This document shows, piece by piece, positions 41,113 to 49,097 of a stretch of 64,000 nucleotides of DNA. Source of the stretch: an uncultured Dehalococcoidia bacterium (GTDB lineage: Bacteria > Chloroflexota > Dehalococcoidia > Lucifugimonadales > UBA3495); NCBI GenBank assembly GCA_958296225.1, contig OY282456.1, forward strand, positions 1,674,001 to 1,738,000. The letters are read 5' to 3'. The notes under the pieces were generated by a model that worked only from the letters and a program-made list of their open reading frames with translations, had not been told where the DNA came from and did not search any database. Positions within the stretch are counted from its first letter, which is position 1. Every line of letters begins with the position of its first letter. A program made the position numbers and the translations under genes.

Positions 41113-41892
41113 ATGACCACGACCACAAGAGAAGTACACGTCTATACCAACCCTGGTTGATTCAGCTGCCGGACGCTGGAAGAATTTCTGGCGTCCAACG
41201 GTGTTCAGTATGAGCACCACGATTTGCTGACCGACGAAGCCGCCCGGGCAGACCTGAAAGCGCGCGGCGTGCTGTCCGCCCCTGTCACCATCATTGACGG
41301 GGCTGAAGTCATCATCGGCTACTACCCCAAGAAGCTGATATCGGCCCTGGGACTGGCCGACGCGCCCATCGACCTGTCGGGCCGCACGGCCTGGCTGGCC
41401 GACAAGTACCGGCGCATTCTGTCCGCCGCCGCCCGCGCCACTTGCGAGTTGAGCGCGGAGCAGCTGTCCCGGCCCGTCCAGTGGCGTCCGGAACTGCTGC
41501 GCGATACGCTGGTGCATATCGTGTCGTTCCCGGAACTGGCCTACACCAGCCGCACCCGCGGCTCCATGAGCAGCGAGGATATGCGGGCCTGCAAGGAGAG
41601 CCTGGCGCACCTGAACCAGCCTGACGACATTGCCGCCTACACTAACCAGGTGGTGGAAGGCATTACGGCCTTTCTGAACAGCGGCGATACCGAGGGGTTC
41701 GACCGGGTGGTGCCGGCCCACTACGGCGGTGAAGTTACCGTCCTGGAGTTGCTCAACATCATCCTGAGCCACAGCACCCACCATCTGAAGCAGGTGTACT
41801 GGTTCATGGACGACCAGTTGGGTCAGCCGGCCCAAAGCCCGGCCACCGAAGACGACATGGAAGGCATCTTTACGCCGGCCCAGTTGATTTAG
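41113..41892 (+). CDS. Glutaredoxin-DinB fusion selenoprotein (in-frame UGA = Sec16)
   Basis: From ATG 41113 the protein reads TREVHVYTNPG, then TGA (41158-41160), then FSCRTLEEFLASNGVQYEHH. The TGA replaces the first Cys of a glutaredoxin/NrdH CxxC motif, giving U-F-S-C. The frame is then open for 243 codons: the glutaredoxin fold continues with the cis-Pro segment GVLSAPVTIIDGAEVIIGYY. A DinB/YfiT-like four-helix domain follows (ending HSTHHLKQVYWFMDDQ, its putative metal His pair). A perfect-position hairpin follows the UGA. The expected function is a thiol/selenol reductase domain driving chemistry in the DinB domain; the substrate is unknown. AAAGGGG upstream is a weak ribosome site. Confidence 0.88.
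41171..41196 (+). promoter_or_regulatory. Candidate bacterial SECIS hairpin
   Basis: GGACGCTGGAA (41171-41181) pairs with TTCTGGCGTCC (41186-41196) over 11 bp with two G-T wobbles. The 4-base loop GAAT starts with G and lies 21-24 bases after the UGA, matching the described geometry of bacterial SECIS elements. Confidence 0.75.
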
Positions 41893-41911
41893 AGCAAAAC
41901 GTCAGGCGTGG

Positions 41912-41934
41912 GGGCAGCCCTTGCGGCTGCCCCT
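41912..41934. repeat. GC-rich hairpin after the selenoprotein gene
   Basis: GGGGCAGCC-CTTGC-GGCTGCCCC forms a strong hairpin without a T-run. Similar hairpins (GGCAACTCTTGTGGCTGCCCC) occur at ~2212-2234 and ~2704-2725 behind the duplicated membrane genes. Dispersed hairpin or weak terminator. Confidence 0.5.
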
Positions 41935-41960
41935 GGGTAGGAATTAAGGATGTAACCCCT

Positions 41961-42929
41961 ATGGCCGAGTCGCTGATTGCGCTGGACGAAACCCCGCAAG
42001 CCAGAGTGCTCATCGCCGGCTGGCGGCGGCAGTGGTCCGACGGCGGCAACATATCCAGCGGTATGCCGCGCTGGCTCATCGACAAGCAGTCGGCGCGGCG
42101 CATCGGACGCATGACCGACGAAATCTCGCGGATGTGTTTCCCCTTCCAGGTAGCCGGCACCCACGACCTGTACCGCCCGCGGGCCGCCTTTAACGACGGT
42201 TTGCCCAGCCGTCCCTTGCAGTGGGACAACGGGTTCTGGGATGCCGGGGATGGCGTGGTCGTATTCTTGGGCGTCGAACCCTGGTACCGGATTGACCTGT
42301 ATGGCGACGCTTTTTTTGCGGCGGCGGCGGCGCTGGGCAATCCACAAATCGCCGCCGTCGAGGGCTACAACGGGCCGGCGCCCCCCGAGCTGGAACGCCG
42401 CGTGTCCTGCGTTTACAGCAAGGCATCCATGGCCGAGCGACTGCGGCAGCACGGAATGTTGTTCTCCAGCTACGGCTCCGGGCAGCGGCAAGGGCCGACC
42501 GTAGGCATGGCCCTGGTCAGCCTGGCCCACTACCGGCACCCCGATGTGGAAATGGTGCGGGTCGGCGCGATGGCGCCCATGTTCCCGTTCAGCGGCAGCG
42601 GCGGCGGGCAGCTGGGCATTACCACCGACCACCGGGCCTTCTACGACATTATGCGCCGGCTGCGGGCGTTGTACTCGCTGGACATCGACCTGTCCGATTT
42701 GCGCCCCCGCTACGAGGAGGAAGCCAGCCGGCTCCAGGAATCGCTGGACCGGGTGGCCGAACGCAACGAGGAAGCCCGCCGCTACATCAACCGTGTGCGA
42801 AACGACTACCAGTTCCAACCCTTTGAAGAACCGATAGCGCTAAACCCCAACATTGAGGGCACGCTGGCCGACATCCTGGGGCAGTTCGACCTGCCGGGGA
42901 CGGACGACGATCCATCCCCGGCACGTTAA
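41961..42929 (+). CDS. PAC2-like protein
   Basis: 322 residues. FWDAGDGVVVFLGVEPWYRI, QIAAVEGYNGPAPPE and MVRVGAMAPMFPFSGSGGGQ, then LGITTDHR resemble the nucleoside-phosphorylase-like fold of PAC2/DUF75 proteins (compare LVGAMYDMVPHTRP in the protein at 26682). A C-terminal coiled segment (YEEEASRLQESLDRVAERNE) and an acidic tail follow. Similarity is weaker than for the first PAC2 protein, so it may be a distant relative. TTAAGGATG provides a modest ribosome site. The neighbouring selenoprotein gene is 68 bases upstream. Confidence 0.6.
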   Translation: MAESLIALDETPQARVLIAGWRRQWSDGGNISSGMPRWLIDKQSARRIGRMTDEISRMCFPFQVAGTHDLYRPRAAFNDGLPSRPLQWDNGFWDAGDGVVVFLGVEPWYRIDLYGDAFFAAAAALGNPQIAAVEGYNGPAPPELERRVSCVYSKASMAERLRQHGMLFSSYGSGQRQGPTVGMALVSLAHYRHPDVEMVRVGAMAPMFPFSGSGGGQLGITTDHRAFYDIMRRLRALYSLDIDLSDLRPRYEEEASRLQESLDRVAERNEEARRYINRVRNDYQFQPFEEPIALNPNIEGTLADILGQFDLPGTDDDPSPAR

Positions 42930-42960
42930 ACCGATCCAGTTAGGGTTGCGAAAAAAAGCA

Positions 42961-42983
42961 GGGGCCGGTTTCAAACCGGCCCC
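42961..42983 (-). terminator. Hairpin terminator between convergent genes
   Basis: GGGGCCGGTTTCAAACCGGCCCC is a perfect inverted repeat. On the minus strand it is followed by TGCTTTTTTT, so it should stop transcripts of the VOC gene at 43011. The plus-strand side lacks a T-run. Confidence 0.75.
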
Positions 42984-43010
42984 TACCAATCTGCCCGGCG
43001 CCGTGGCCGG

Positions 43011-43466
43011 TTAGTCAATGACCAGCACGGTGTTCTGGCGGCCGGGGCGGCGCATCTCGGCGAGGCCGCCTTCGTTGGTGTCGAACTTGTCGTAGTAAAA
43101 CTCGATACCGTTGCCGTCGGGATCCTCAAAATAGACGCTGCCGGTCATGCTATGGTCGGTGGTGCGGTCCACGGGGACGTCATTTTCCAGCAGGGTGTGG
43201 TAGAGGTCGCGGAGCGCATCAAAGTCTTCAACCTGCACGGCGAAGTGGTTGAGGCCAATGTTGCCCTTGCGGGCCGGCGCGGCGTCCTCAGGAGCCTGGA
43301 AAAGGGCGAGGTCATGGTGAATCTCGCCGCAGGTCAGGAAGGTGGCCGAGCCGTCGGGTCGCTGCACCGCAATCTCAAAGCCTAGAATCTCGGTGTAAAA
43401 CTTGGTGGACGCGGCAACGTCAGCGACGTTAAGCACCAGGTGGCCGACTTGCTTGGGTTTTACCAT
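43011..43466 (-). CDS. VOC family protein (glyoxalase/extradiol dioxygenase fold)
   Basis: 151 residues. KQVGHLVLNVADVAASTKFY, TEILGFEI (first metal His in the HLVLN strand), GLNHFAVQVEDFDAL, SVYFEDPDGNGIEFYYD (Glu ligand) give the paired beta-alpha-beta-beta-beta modules. It may be a metal-dependent dioxygenase, isomerase or binding protein. It has its own promoter at 43511-43539 and a terminator downstream. Confidence 0.87.
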   Translation of the reverse strand: MVKPKQVGHLVLNVADVAASTKFYTEILGFEIAVQRPDGSATFLTCGEIHHDLALFQAPEDAAPARKGNIGLNHFAVQVEDFDALRDLYHTLLENDVPVDRTTDHSMTGSVYFEDPDGNGIEFYYDKFDTNEGGLAEMRRPGRQNTVLVID

Positions 43467-43510
43467 TTTACTGCTCCTTGCGTGGTGAGGATGGGCGCCT
43501 GTTGGCCGCT

Positions 43511-43539
43511 ACTATACGATAGTTGCCAGCGGCGGGCAA
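43511..43539 (-). promoter_or_regulatory. Promoter of the VOC gene
   Basis: On the minus strand TTGCCC (43539-43534), 17 bases, TATAGT (43516-43511), 45 bases before the ATG. Confidence 0.6.
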
Positions 43540-43550
43540 GAACGTGTGGG

Positions 43551-43964
43551 TTAATCGGCGGCGACCGCTTCGGGAGTCAGGATAACCTGCCCGGTAGCGG
43601 CATCGTGGCGGTGGCGCATCACCAGGTCCACCCGCTGGTGCAGCGCCAGCAACAGGCCCTTTATCTCGCCAACTTCGCCGGCTAGCGACGCCACGGTTTG
43701 CTCCAGCCTTTCAAGGCGCCCGGACAAGCTGTCAATACGCCCGGACTGACCCTCGATGCGCCCGGACAAGTCTTCGATACGTCCGGAAAAGTCGCTTTTC
43801 ATTTCGTCGATCTGTCGCTGCATACCCTCCATCCGGCCTTTGATTTCGCCAGTGTCGCGGAATTGCCGGAACATACCGACGACTATGCTAACCAGCAGCA
43901 AGGCGATAAAGGCGAGAAAGCCGTAGAGGATGTAATCTTCCGTCGTAATCATCTCATTCAGCAC
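43551..43964 (-). CDS. Single-pass membrane coiled-coil protein, array copy 1
   Basis: 137 residues. The N-terminal helix TTEDYILYGFLAFIALLLVS anchors it. FRQFRDTGEIKGRMEG starts a heptad coiled coil with repeated GRIxxLSGRIE units (DLSGRIEGQSGRIDSLSGRL). The end is EIKGLLLALHQRVDLVMRHR, then HDAATGQVILTPEAVAAD. The alternative start is ATG 43952. No enzyme motif. It is the most 3' of four tandem copies and differs mainly in the number of SGRI units. A TTGTCC-N18-CATAAT promoter-like pair lies upstream, and every copy has an equivalent. Confidence 0.75.
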   Translation of the reverse strand: MLNEMITTEDYILYGFLAFIALLLVSIVVGMFRQFRDTGEIKGRMEGMQRQIDEMKSDFSGRIEDLSGRIEGQSGRIDSLSGRLERLEQTVASLAGEVGEIKGLLLALHQRVDLVMRHRHDAATGQVILTPEAVAAD

Positions 43965-44196
43965 TCACAGGATGGCGACTTGGCCGTATTATGACATATT
44001 GGCGCGGGCAGGGACAATGGCATCTCGCCCACCGCCAGGGCAATCGCCTTAGGCATAACGCACGGGGGCGAATGGATATTCGCTCCTACGCCGATGCGCC
44101 GGCGCGGCAAGGCAGCCACAAAGGATACCTCTACTTACGGCGGGTGGCGTTGTGAATGGTCGATGCGCTTGCCCTGACGCGCTCTTCTGGGTGGGG

Positions 44197-44571
44197 TTAG
44201 TCAGCGGCGACTGCTTCGGGAGTCAGGATAACCTGCCCGGTAGCGGCATCGTGGCGGTGGCGCATCACCAAGTCCACCCGCTGGTGCAACGCCAGCAACA
44301 GGCCCTTTATCTCGCCAACTTCGCCGGCTAGCGACGCCACGGTTTGCTCCAGCCTGTCAATACGCCCGGACAAACTGTCAATGCGCCCCGATTGTTCGGT
44401 AATACGCCCGGACTGTTCGGCAAGCTGCCGCTCCAACCCGGAGAGTCGGCCTTTGATTTCGCCGGTGTCGCGGAATTGCCGGAACATACCGACGACTATG
44501 CTAACCAGCAGCAAGGCGATAAAGGCGAGAAAGCCGTAGAGGATGTAATCTTCTGTTGTAATCATTTCCAT
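44197..44571 (-). CDS. Single-pass membrane coiled-coil protein, array copy 2
   Basis: 124 residues from ATG 44571 (MEMITTEDYILYGFLAFIAL). A much longer open extension upstream is spacer DNA. Membrane helix and C-terminal block are nearly identical to copy 1; the middle has EQSGRITEQSGRIDSLSGRI. The spacer between copies 1 and 2 (about 43980-44200) is itself repeated between copies 2 and 3, showing that gene plus spacer were duplicated together as a ~610-bp unit. Confidence 0.75.
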   Translation of the reverse strand: MEMITTEDYILYGFLAFIALLLVSIVVGMFRQFRDTGEIKGRLSGLERQLAEQSGRITEQSGRIDSLSGRIDRLEQTVASLAGEVGEIKGLLLALHQRVDLVMRHRHDAATGQVILTPEAVAAD

Positions 44572-44799
44572 ACTCGCAGGTTTGGGGCTGGCCAGATTAT
44601 GACATATTGGCGCGGGCAGGGACAACGGCATCTCGCCCACCGCCAGGGCAACCGCCTTAGGGATAACGGACGGAGGCGAATGAATATTTCTACGCCGATG
44701 CGCCGGCGCAGCAAGGCAACCGCAAAGGATACCCCTGCCTTTGGCGGGTGGCGTTGTGATGGTCAATGCGATTGCCCGGAAGCGCTCTTCCGGATGGGG

Positions 44800-45132
44800 T
44801 TAGTCAGCGGCGATTTCTTCGGGAGTCAGGATAACCTGCCCGATAGCGGCGGCGTGGCGGTGGCGCATCACCAGGTCCACCCGTTGGTGCAGCGCCAGTA
44901 GCAAGCCCTTGACTTCGCCTATTTCGCGCGATTGCGCCGCTACGGTCTGCTCCAGCTGCCCAACACGTCCCGACAGTTCGTCGAGCTGCCGTTGCATACC
45001 CTCCATTCGGCCTTTGATTTCGCTGATGTCGCGGGATTGCCGGAACATACCGACGACTATGCTAACCAGCAGCAAGGCGATAAAGGCGAGAAAGCCGTAG
45101 AGGATGTAATCCTCCGTCGTAATCATTTCCAT
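44800..45132 (-). CDS. Single-pass membrane coiled-coil protein, array copy 3
   Basis: 110 residues from ATG 45132. It shares the membrane helix and C-terminus but has the shortest coiled coil (GMQRQLDELSGRVGQLEQTV) and a diverged GEVKGLLLALHQ. It ends VILTPEEIAAD instead of TPEAVAAD. This is the most diverged member of the array, suggesting it is an older duplicate. Confidence 0.75.
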   Translation of the reverse strand: MEMITTEDYILYGFLAFIALLLVSIVVGMFRQSRDISEIKGRMEGMQRQLDELSGRVGQLEQTVAAQSREIGEVKGLLLALHQRVDLVMRHRHAAAIGQVILTPEEIAAD

Positions 45133-45223
45133 ACTCGCAGAGTTGGGGACTGGCCGGATTATGGCGCACTGCGCCGGCACGGGCAACGATTCATGCGCCA
45201 CCCCGCTGCCGATGGGCCAGCCG

Positions 45224-45571
45224 TTAGTCGGCGGCGACTGCTTCGGGAGTCAGGATGACTTGCCCGGTATCGGCGTCGTGGCGGTGGCGCATCAATAAAT
45301 CCATTCGCTGGTGCAACGACAGCAACAGGCCCCTGATTTCGCCAACTTCGCCGGTTAGCGACGCTACGGTTTGCTCCAGCCTTTCGATACGCCCGGACAA
45401 GCTGTTAATACGCCCCGATTGTTCGGCAAGCTGCCCTTCCAACCCGGCGAGTCGGCCTTTGATTTCGCCTGTGTCGCGGAATTGCCGGAACATACCGACG
45501 ACTATGCTAACTAGCAGCAGGGCGATAAAGGCCAGGAAACCGTAGAGAATGTAATCCTCAGCTGTAATCAT
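45224..45571 (-). CDS. Single-pass membrane coiled-coil protein, array copy 4
   Basis: 115 residues from ATG 45571 (MITAEDYILYGFLAFIALLL). Coiled coil AGLEGQLAEQSGRINSLSGR and the conserved end HQRMDLLMRHRHDADTGQVI are present. It is the 5'-most copy, preceded by TTGCCC-N18-CATAAT. The four proteins could oligomerise with one another through matching heptads; function unknown. Confidence 0.75.
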   Translation of the reverse strand: MITAEDYILYGFLAFIALLLVSIVVGMFRQFRDTGEIKGRLAGLEGQLAEQSGRINSLSGRIERLEQTVASLTGEVGEIRGLLLSLHQRMDLLMRHRHDADTGQVILTPEAVAAD

Positions 45572-45659
45572 TGCAATGCTCCCAAAGCATAGACTTGGCC
45601 GCATTATGGCATATTGGCATCGGCAGGGGCAACTGTGTGTCGCCCGCGGGATGCCGGGG

Positions 45660-46895
45660 TTAGACTTCGTTCATACGCCGCACCATCGGGCGATAGAGCC
45701 AGCCGGCCAGGGATATGGCCAGCAGCACCGCCGCGCCGCTGCCGATGGCGATGGGCCACCCGTACAGCCGGGCCAGCCACGTCAACGGCCAGGCTCCCAG
45801 GAAGTGAAACACCGGCGCCATTTGCATCATCGCCATCATCCGCCCGCGCATTTGTGGCTCCGTGGTCAGCTGCATCAACGAGCTGGACACGGGCCAGAAG
45901 CCCCCAATGCTGGTTGCGCCGACCAGGGCGACGAAAACACAGCCGGCTGCGAACCATGGCGACGACCCCATTGCAATCAGCGCCACGCAGCAAACCGTGA
46001 GTTCCACATACATCAGCAGGCCCTTATTTTTGCGGTCTCCCCAACTGGCAACCACCATTGAGCCGAGGAAAGAGCCGCCGCCGCGACACATCATCAATAT
46101 TCCGGTTTGCACCGAATTGAGCCGGAGGTAATCCTGGGCGAACGCAGTTACGACCTGCATATACGCCATGCCAAAAAACCCGAAGGACGTTGACATGATT
46201 ATCAGGATGGCGGCCATCGGGGTGCGGACGGCGTGGGAGAACCCGCCCATCAGGTCGGAAACGGGCGAGGCTCCGGTGCGCCGGGCCGGCGGCGGCTTGG
46301 ACATCGCCAGCAGAAAGAAGATTCCGACCAGGATGCTGGCCCCGTTCAAAATAATGGCCGACCCGGTGCCGGCAATCTGTATCAGCCATCCGCCGGCCAG
46401 CGGCCCCAGCATATTGCCAATCTGTCCGATTGACGTGTGCAGGGCCATCGCGTTCATCATATCTTCCCGTGGCACCAGGTCGGCGGCCAGGGCGAAGCGG
46501 GCCGGCATCTGCATGGCGCTCAGCGCCCCCAGCAGGAACACGGCCAGGAAAATGTGCCACACTGCCACGACGCCAAAAACGGCCAGCAGCCCCAGCGCCA
46601 AAGTAACCCCGCCGATGCCCAGCACGCACATAATGAGGAACAGCCGCCGCTCCACCCGGTCGGCAATGACGCCGCCGGCGAAGGTGAAAAACAGGTTGGA
46701 GACGCCGAAGATGGTGACCGCCTGCCCCAACAGCGTCCCCTCGCCGGTGAGGTCCAGAATCAGCCACCCGATGCCCAGGAACTGGATGCCCTGCCCGAAG
46801 GACTGGACGCCAATGTTCAGAAAGAACCAGCGGAAGTTCCGGTGGCGCAGGGCTGAAAAAACGCTGAGCCGGCCGGAAGCGATAGCGGCGGCCAT
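45660..46895 (-). CDS. MFS transporter
   Basis: 411 residues with about 12 hydrophobic helices. The N-terminus LRHRNFRWFFLNIGVQSFGQ, the loop GVIADRVERRLFLI (MFS motif A-like between helices 2 and 3) and GSMVVASWGDRKNKG (second-half counterpart) mark the family (Bcr/EntS-type exporters). Substrate unknown. Its ATG is five bases after the HAD gene, so the two are co-transcribed. Confidence 0.88.
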   Translation of the reverse strand: MAAAIASGRLSVFSALRHRNFRWFFLNIGVQSFGQGIQFLGIGWLILDLTGEGTLLGQAVTIFGVSNLFFTFAGGVIADRVERRLFLIMCVLGIGGVTLALGLLAVFGVVAVWHIFLAVFLLGALSAMQMPARFALAADLVPREDMMNAMALHTSIGQIGNMLGPLAGGWLIQIAGTGSAIILNGASILVGIFFLLAMSKPPPARRTGASPVSDLMGGFSHAVRTPMAAILIIMSTSFGFFGMAYMQVVTAFAQDYLRLNSVQTGILMMCRGGGSFLGSMVVASWGDRKNKGLLMYVELTVCCVALIAMGSSPWFAAGCVFVALVGATSIGGFWPVSSSLMQLTTEPQMRGRMMAMMQMAPVFHFLGAWPLTWLARLYGWPIAIGSGAAVLLAISLAGWLYRPMVRRMNEV

Positions 46896-46900
46896 AGAGG

Positions 46901-47626
46901 TTACGCCGCGTCCGGCGCGGCGAGCAGACGGTCGGCCAGCTGGTGGAAGTCTGCCACCTCGAAATCCGGCAGATACGGCGATTCCTCGTTGGGCAGGTCG
47001 TATCGGTTGACGTAGGCGGCCCGGAAACCGCAGGCCCGGGCGCCGGTGATGTCAAAGGAATGGGCGGCCACCATCATAATCTCCGCCGGTTCCCGGCCCA
47101 GGATGCGCGCGGCGGTGCGATAGACGGCGGGATGGGGCTTGAAAACGCCGGCGTTCTCTACTGAGATGACGTCGTCAAAGGGTACGCCGATATTGTCCCG
47201 CGCCAGCTTTTCCAGATAGGATTGCTCGCCGTTGGACAGGGCTACCAGGCGGTAACGCCCGCTGCCGGCCAGCCGTTGCAGGCCCGCCGCAGCGTCGGCG
47301 TAGGGGCGCAGGTGGTCGTACACGTCCATAAACCGCGCCACGTCCGCATATTCAAAGGGCACGTCGTGCTGGCGCAGGCAGTAGATGAAGGCGCGCCGGC
47401 AGGTTTCCCGGTAACCGCTGTGGCCCAGCATAAACAGGTTGTCCTGGTATTGTTCGATGCGCTGCCGGCCGCGCCAGTCCTCCCAGAACCGGGCGCCGGA
47501 TACTGCCGAGCCGTGTTCCGCCAGGAACCGGCCGGCCGGCTCGGACAGGCTGCCGCCCAGGTCGAGCACCGTGCCGAAAATATCAAAGGCCAGGGTATTG
47601 ACCTGGGCGATGGGGGCGATGGCCAT
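46901..47626 (-). CDS. HAD superfamily hydrolase, 2-haloacid dehalogenase type
   Basis: 241 residues. Motif I LAFDIFGTVLDLGG (nucleophile Asp), motif II ALSNGEQSYLEKL (Ser-Asn), motif III Lys in GVFKPHPAVYRTAARIL and motif IV VAAHSFDITGARACGFR (His-x2-Asp). The order and the AHxxD motif are typical of type II L-2-haloacid dehalogenases, though many such proteins act as phosphatases. It is followed directly by the MFS transporter, which could import or export its substrate. Confidence 0.88.
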   Translation of the reverse strand: MAIAPIAQVNTLAFDIFGTVLDLGGSLSEPAGRFLAEHGSAVSGARFWEDWRGRQRIEQYQDNLFMLGHSGYRETCRRAFIYCLRQHDVPFEYADVARFMDVYDHLRPYADAAAGLQRLAGSGRYRLVALSNGEQSYLEKLARDNIGVPFDDVISVENAGVFKPHPAVYRTAARILGREPAEIMMVAAHSFDITGARACGFRAAYVNRYDLPNEESPYLPDFEVADFHQLADRLLAAPDAA

Positions 47627-47642
47627 AACGGAGCGTTCCGGC

Positions 47643-47885
47643 TTACTCAGCGGGTTTGATGTTCACGATGTTGGTCTGGTCCACGTTAATCTGGCGCTTC
47701 ACGCTGTCGAAATAGACGATGAGCCAGGTGGCCGGGCCAATGGTGCGCTTCTCCCGAACCTCGCCCGTGTCGCCGGTCGAAATGCTGCGGACGGAAGAGC
47801 CTACGGGCGAGGCCATCACTTCGCGGACTTCAAAGTCGGCGATGGCTTCTACTTTCGTGCCCTTTTCGTACAGGTCAAAACTCAT
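47643..47885 (-). CDS. Small conserved-looking protein
   Basis: 80 residues from ATG 47885, fixed by GGAGG seven bases upstream; the longer open frame to 48275 crosses the promoter and repeat DNA. MSFDLYEKGTKVEAIADFEV, then SISTGDTGEVREKRTIGPAT and WLIVYFDSVKRQINVDQTNI suggest an all-beta, SH3-like small domain. Function unknown. Promoter at 47949-47977; the HAD gene starts 16 bases downstream. Confidence 0.75.
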   Translation of the reverse strand: MSFDLYEKGTKVEAIADFEVREVMASPVGSSVRSISTGDTGEVREKRTIGPATWLIVYFDSVKRQINVDQTNIVNIKPAE

Positions 47886-47948
47886 TGCGGTTACCTCCTC
47901 GGGGCGGCGTGCCGGATAGTTGGCGCGAAGGGGGTTGACTGTTTCCGC

Positions 47949-47977
47949 AGTGTACGGGCCGGCGTGGGCACTGTCAA
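47949..47977 (-). promoter_or_regulatory. Promoter of the 80-residue gene and HAD-MFS operon
   Basis: On the minus strand TTGACA (47977-47972), 17 bases, TACACT (47954-47949). Confidence 0.55.
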
Positions 47978-48086
47978 TGAATGGGCGGGCGTCCCGCCGC
48001 AAACCGCTCTTGCCGAATCCCGCCGCTAAATCGCTCAATCCTGTGCTGGTAGCGTTCCGTTGCCGGCGGTCGGGGCTTTGCAAAGT

Positions 48087-48131
48087 CATTAAAGCCCTCT
48101 CCCCTTGCGGGAGAGGGTTGGGAGAGGGGTA
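48087..48131. repeat. Dispersed GC-rich hairpin repeat, copy B
   Basis: CATTAAAGCCCTCTCCCCTT matches the element at 20-63 and folds back on GGGAGAGGGG. The surrounding 47978-48207 holds no other recognisable feature. Confidence 0.6.
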
Positions 48132-48207
48132 GCCCTCCTCCTCCTCCAGCGTCCGCAAAACCCGCCGCCCGCACTTTGCAACGGCCCGGCCCACTGACAA
48201 CCCCCCT

Positions 48208-48236
48208 TTGACAACCGCGAACATCGGTACTATACT
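48208..48236 (+). promoter_or_regulatory. Strong orphan promoter
   Basis: TTGACA (48208-48213), 17 bases, TATACT (48231-48236). It points into about 400 bases without a convincing gene before the cupin gene at 48657. Confidence 0.65.
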
Positions 48237-48656
48237 GCAATCTATCACGTGAATCTCAGTCCTGCCAGAGGTCAACCGGTCGTCAACGGCCAGTCAGCAC
48301 AAAATCGCATACCGGCGTCGTGGAGACCCCTCGTCCAATGCTTACGCGAGTACGGTCTAACCGGCCAACAGCGACTGCCACCGCGCTGCGTGGCTGCGCC
48401 CTCCAAGCGCAGTTCACGAACCATCGGAGCAAAACTTTGCGTAAAACCCCCGGCCGTGGGGCTGACAATGACCGGTAACCTCTGGCTCGCACACCGTATC
48501 CCGCCAACCGCCTGAACCAGCAAGGAGCATCGCCGGTGAACCCAGCCCACCACCACAGAGGAATAACCAAACCACCGGCAACGGAACGCTGCCTCCTGTG
48601 CTATGATTGTTAGTGCGTATCCCACCCGTAACCTACTCTGGAGGCAAAAGATACCT
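48237..48656 (+). other. Transcribed region without a clear gene
   Basis: An 88-codon frame from GTG 48249 is open (NLSPARGQPVVNGQSAQNRI) but has no ribosome site or recognisable domain and may be chance. The stretch could be a long leader of the cupin gene or encode a structured RNA. I checked by eye for tmRNA, RNase P, SRP RNA and common riboswitch cores and saw none. Confidence 0.3.
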
Positions 48657-49019
48657 ATGAAAATCGTAAAGATGTCGGCAGTGGAAAAGACTGAGGGCAC
48701 GGCCCCCCTGTTCACTGGCCCGGTGGGCCGGCAGGCTATCCTGGACCCCGACGACAGCAACAACTTCAACTTTGGCATCGTCCACTTCGGCGCCGGCGTG
48801 CGCAACAAGTTCCACAAGCACAGCGGCGACCAGATTCTCATTGTGACGGAAGGCACCGGCAAGGTCGCCACCCGCGATGAGACGGTAGAGGTCTCCGAGG
48901 GCGACGTAGCCATCATCCCCGCCGGCGAAGACCACTGGCACGGCGCGCCGGATGATACGGCGATGTCGCACATCACCATCACCGTGAAGGGCAGCCAGAC
49001 CGAGCAGACCGAAGATTAG
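48657..49019 (+). CDS. Small cupin-domain protein
   Basis: 120 residues from ATG 48657 (GGAGG 12 bases upstream). A single cupin barrel: HFGAGVRNKFHKHSGDQILI, then VTEGTGKV supplies the G(X)5HXH-like motif with two His and a downstream Glu position taken by the QILI segment. GDVAIIPAGEDHWHGA is the second motif with its His. It probably binds a divalent metal and a small molecule. Alone between an unexplained transcribed region and a terminator. Confidence 0.87.
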   Translation: MKIVKMSAVEKTEGTAPLFTGPVGRQAILDPDDSNNFNFGIVHFGAGVRNKFHKHSGDQILIVTEGTGKVATRDETVEVSEGDVAIIPAGEDHWHGAPDDTAMSHITITVKGSQTEQTED

Positions 49020-49042
49020 CGCCCGGCCGGAACCGGAACGGC

Positions 49043-49071
49043 GCAGGGGCGGGTTTCAAACCCGCCCCTGC
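49043..49071 (+). terminator. Terminator of the cupin gene
   Basis: GCAGGGGCGGGTTT (49043-49056) pairs with AAACCCGCCCCTGC (49058-49071), and ATTTT follows. It is the same hairpin style as 42961-42983. Confidence 0.8.
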
Positions 49072-49097
49072 ATTTTGCCCCGTGCGCGGCGACGCGC

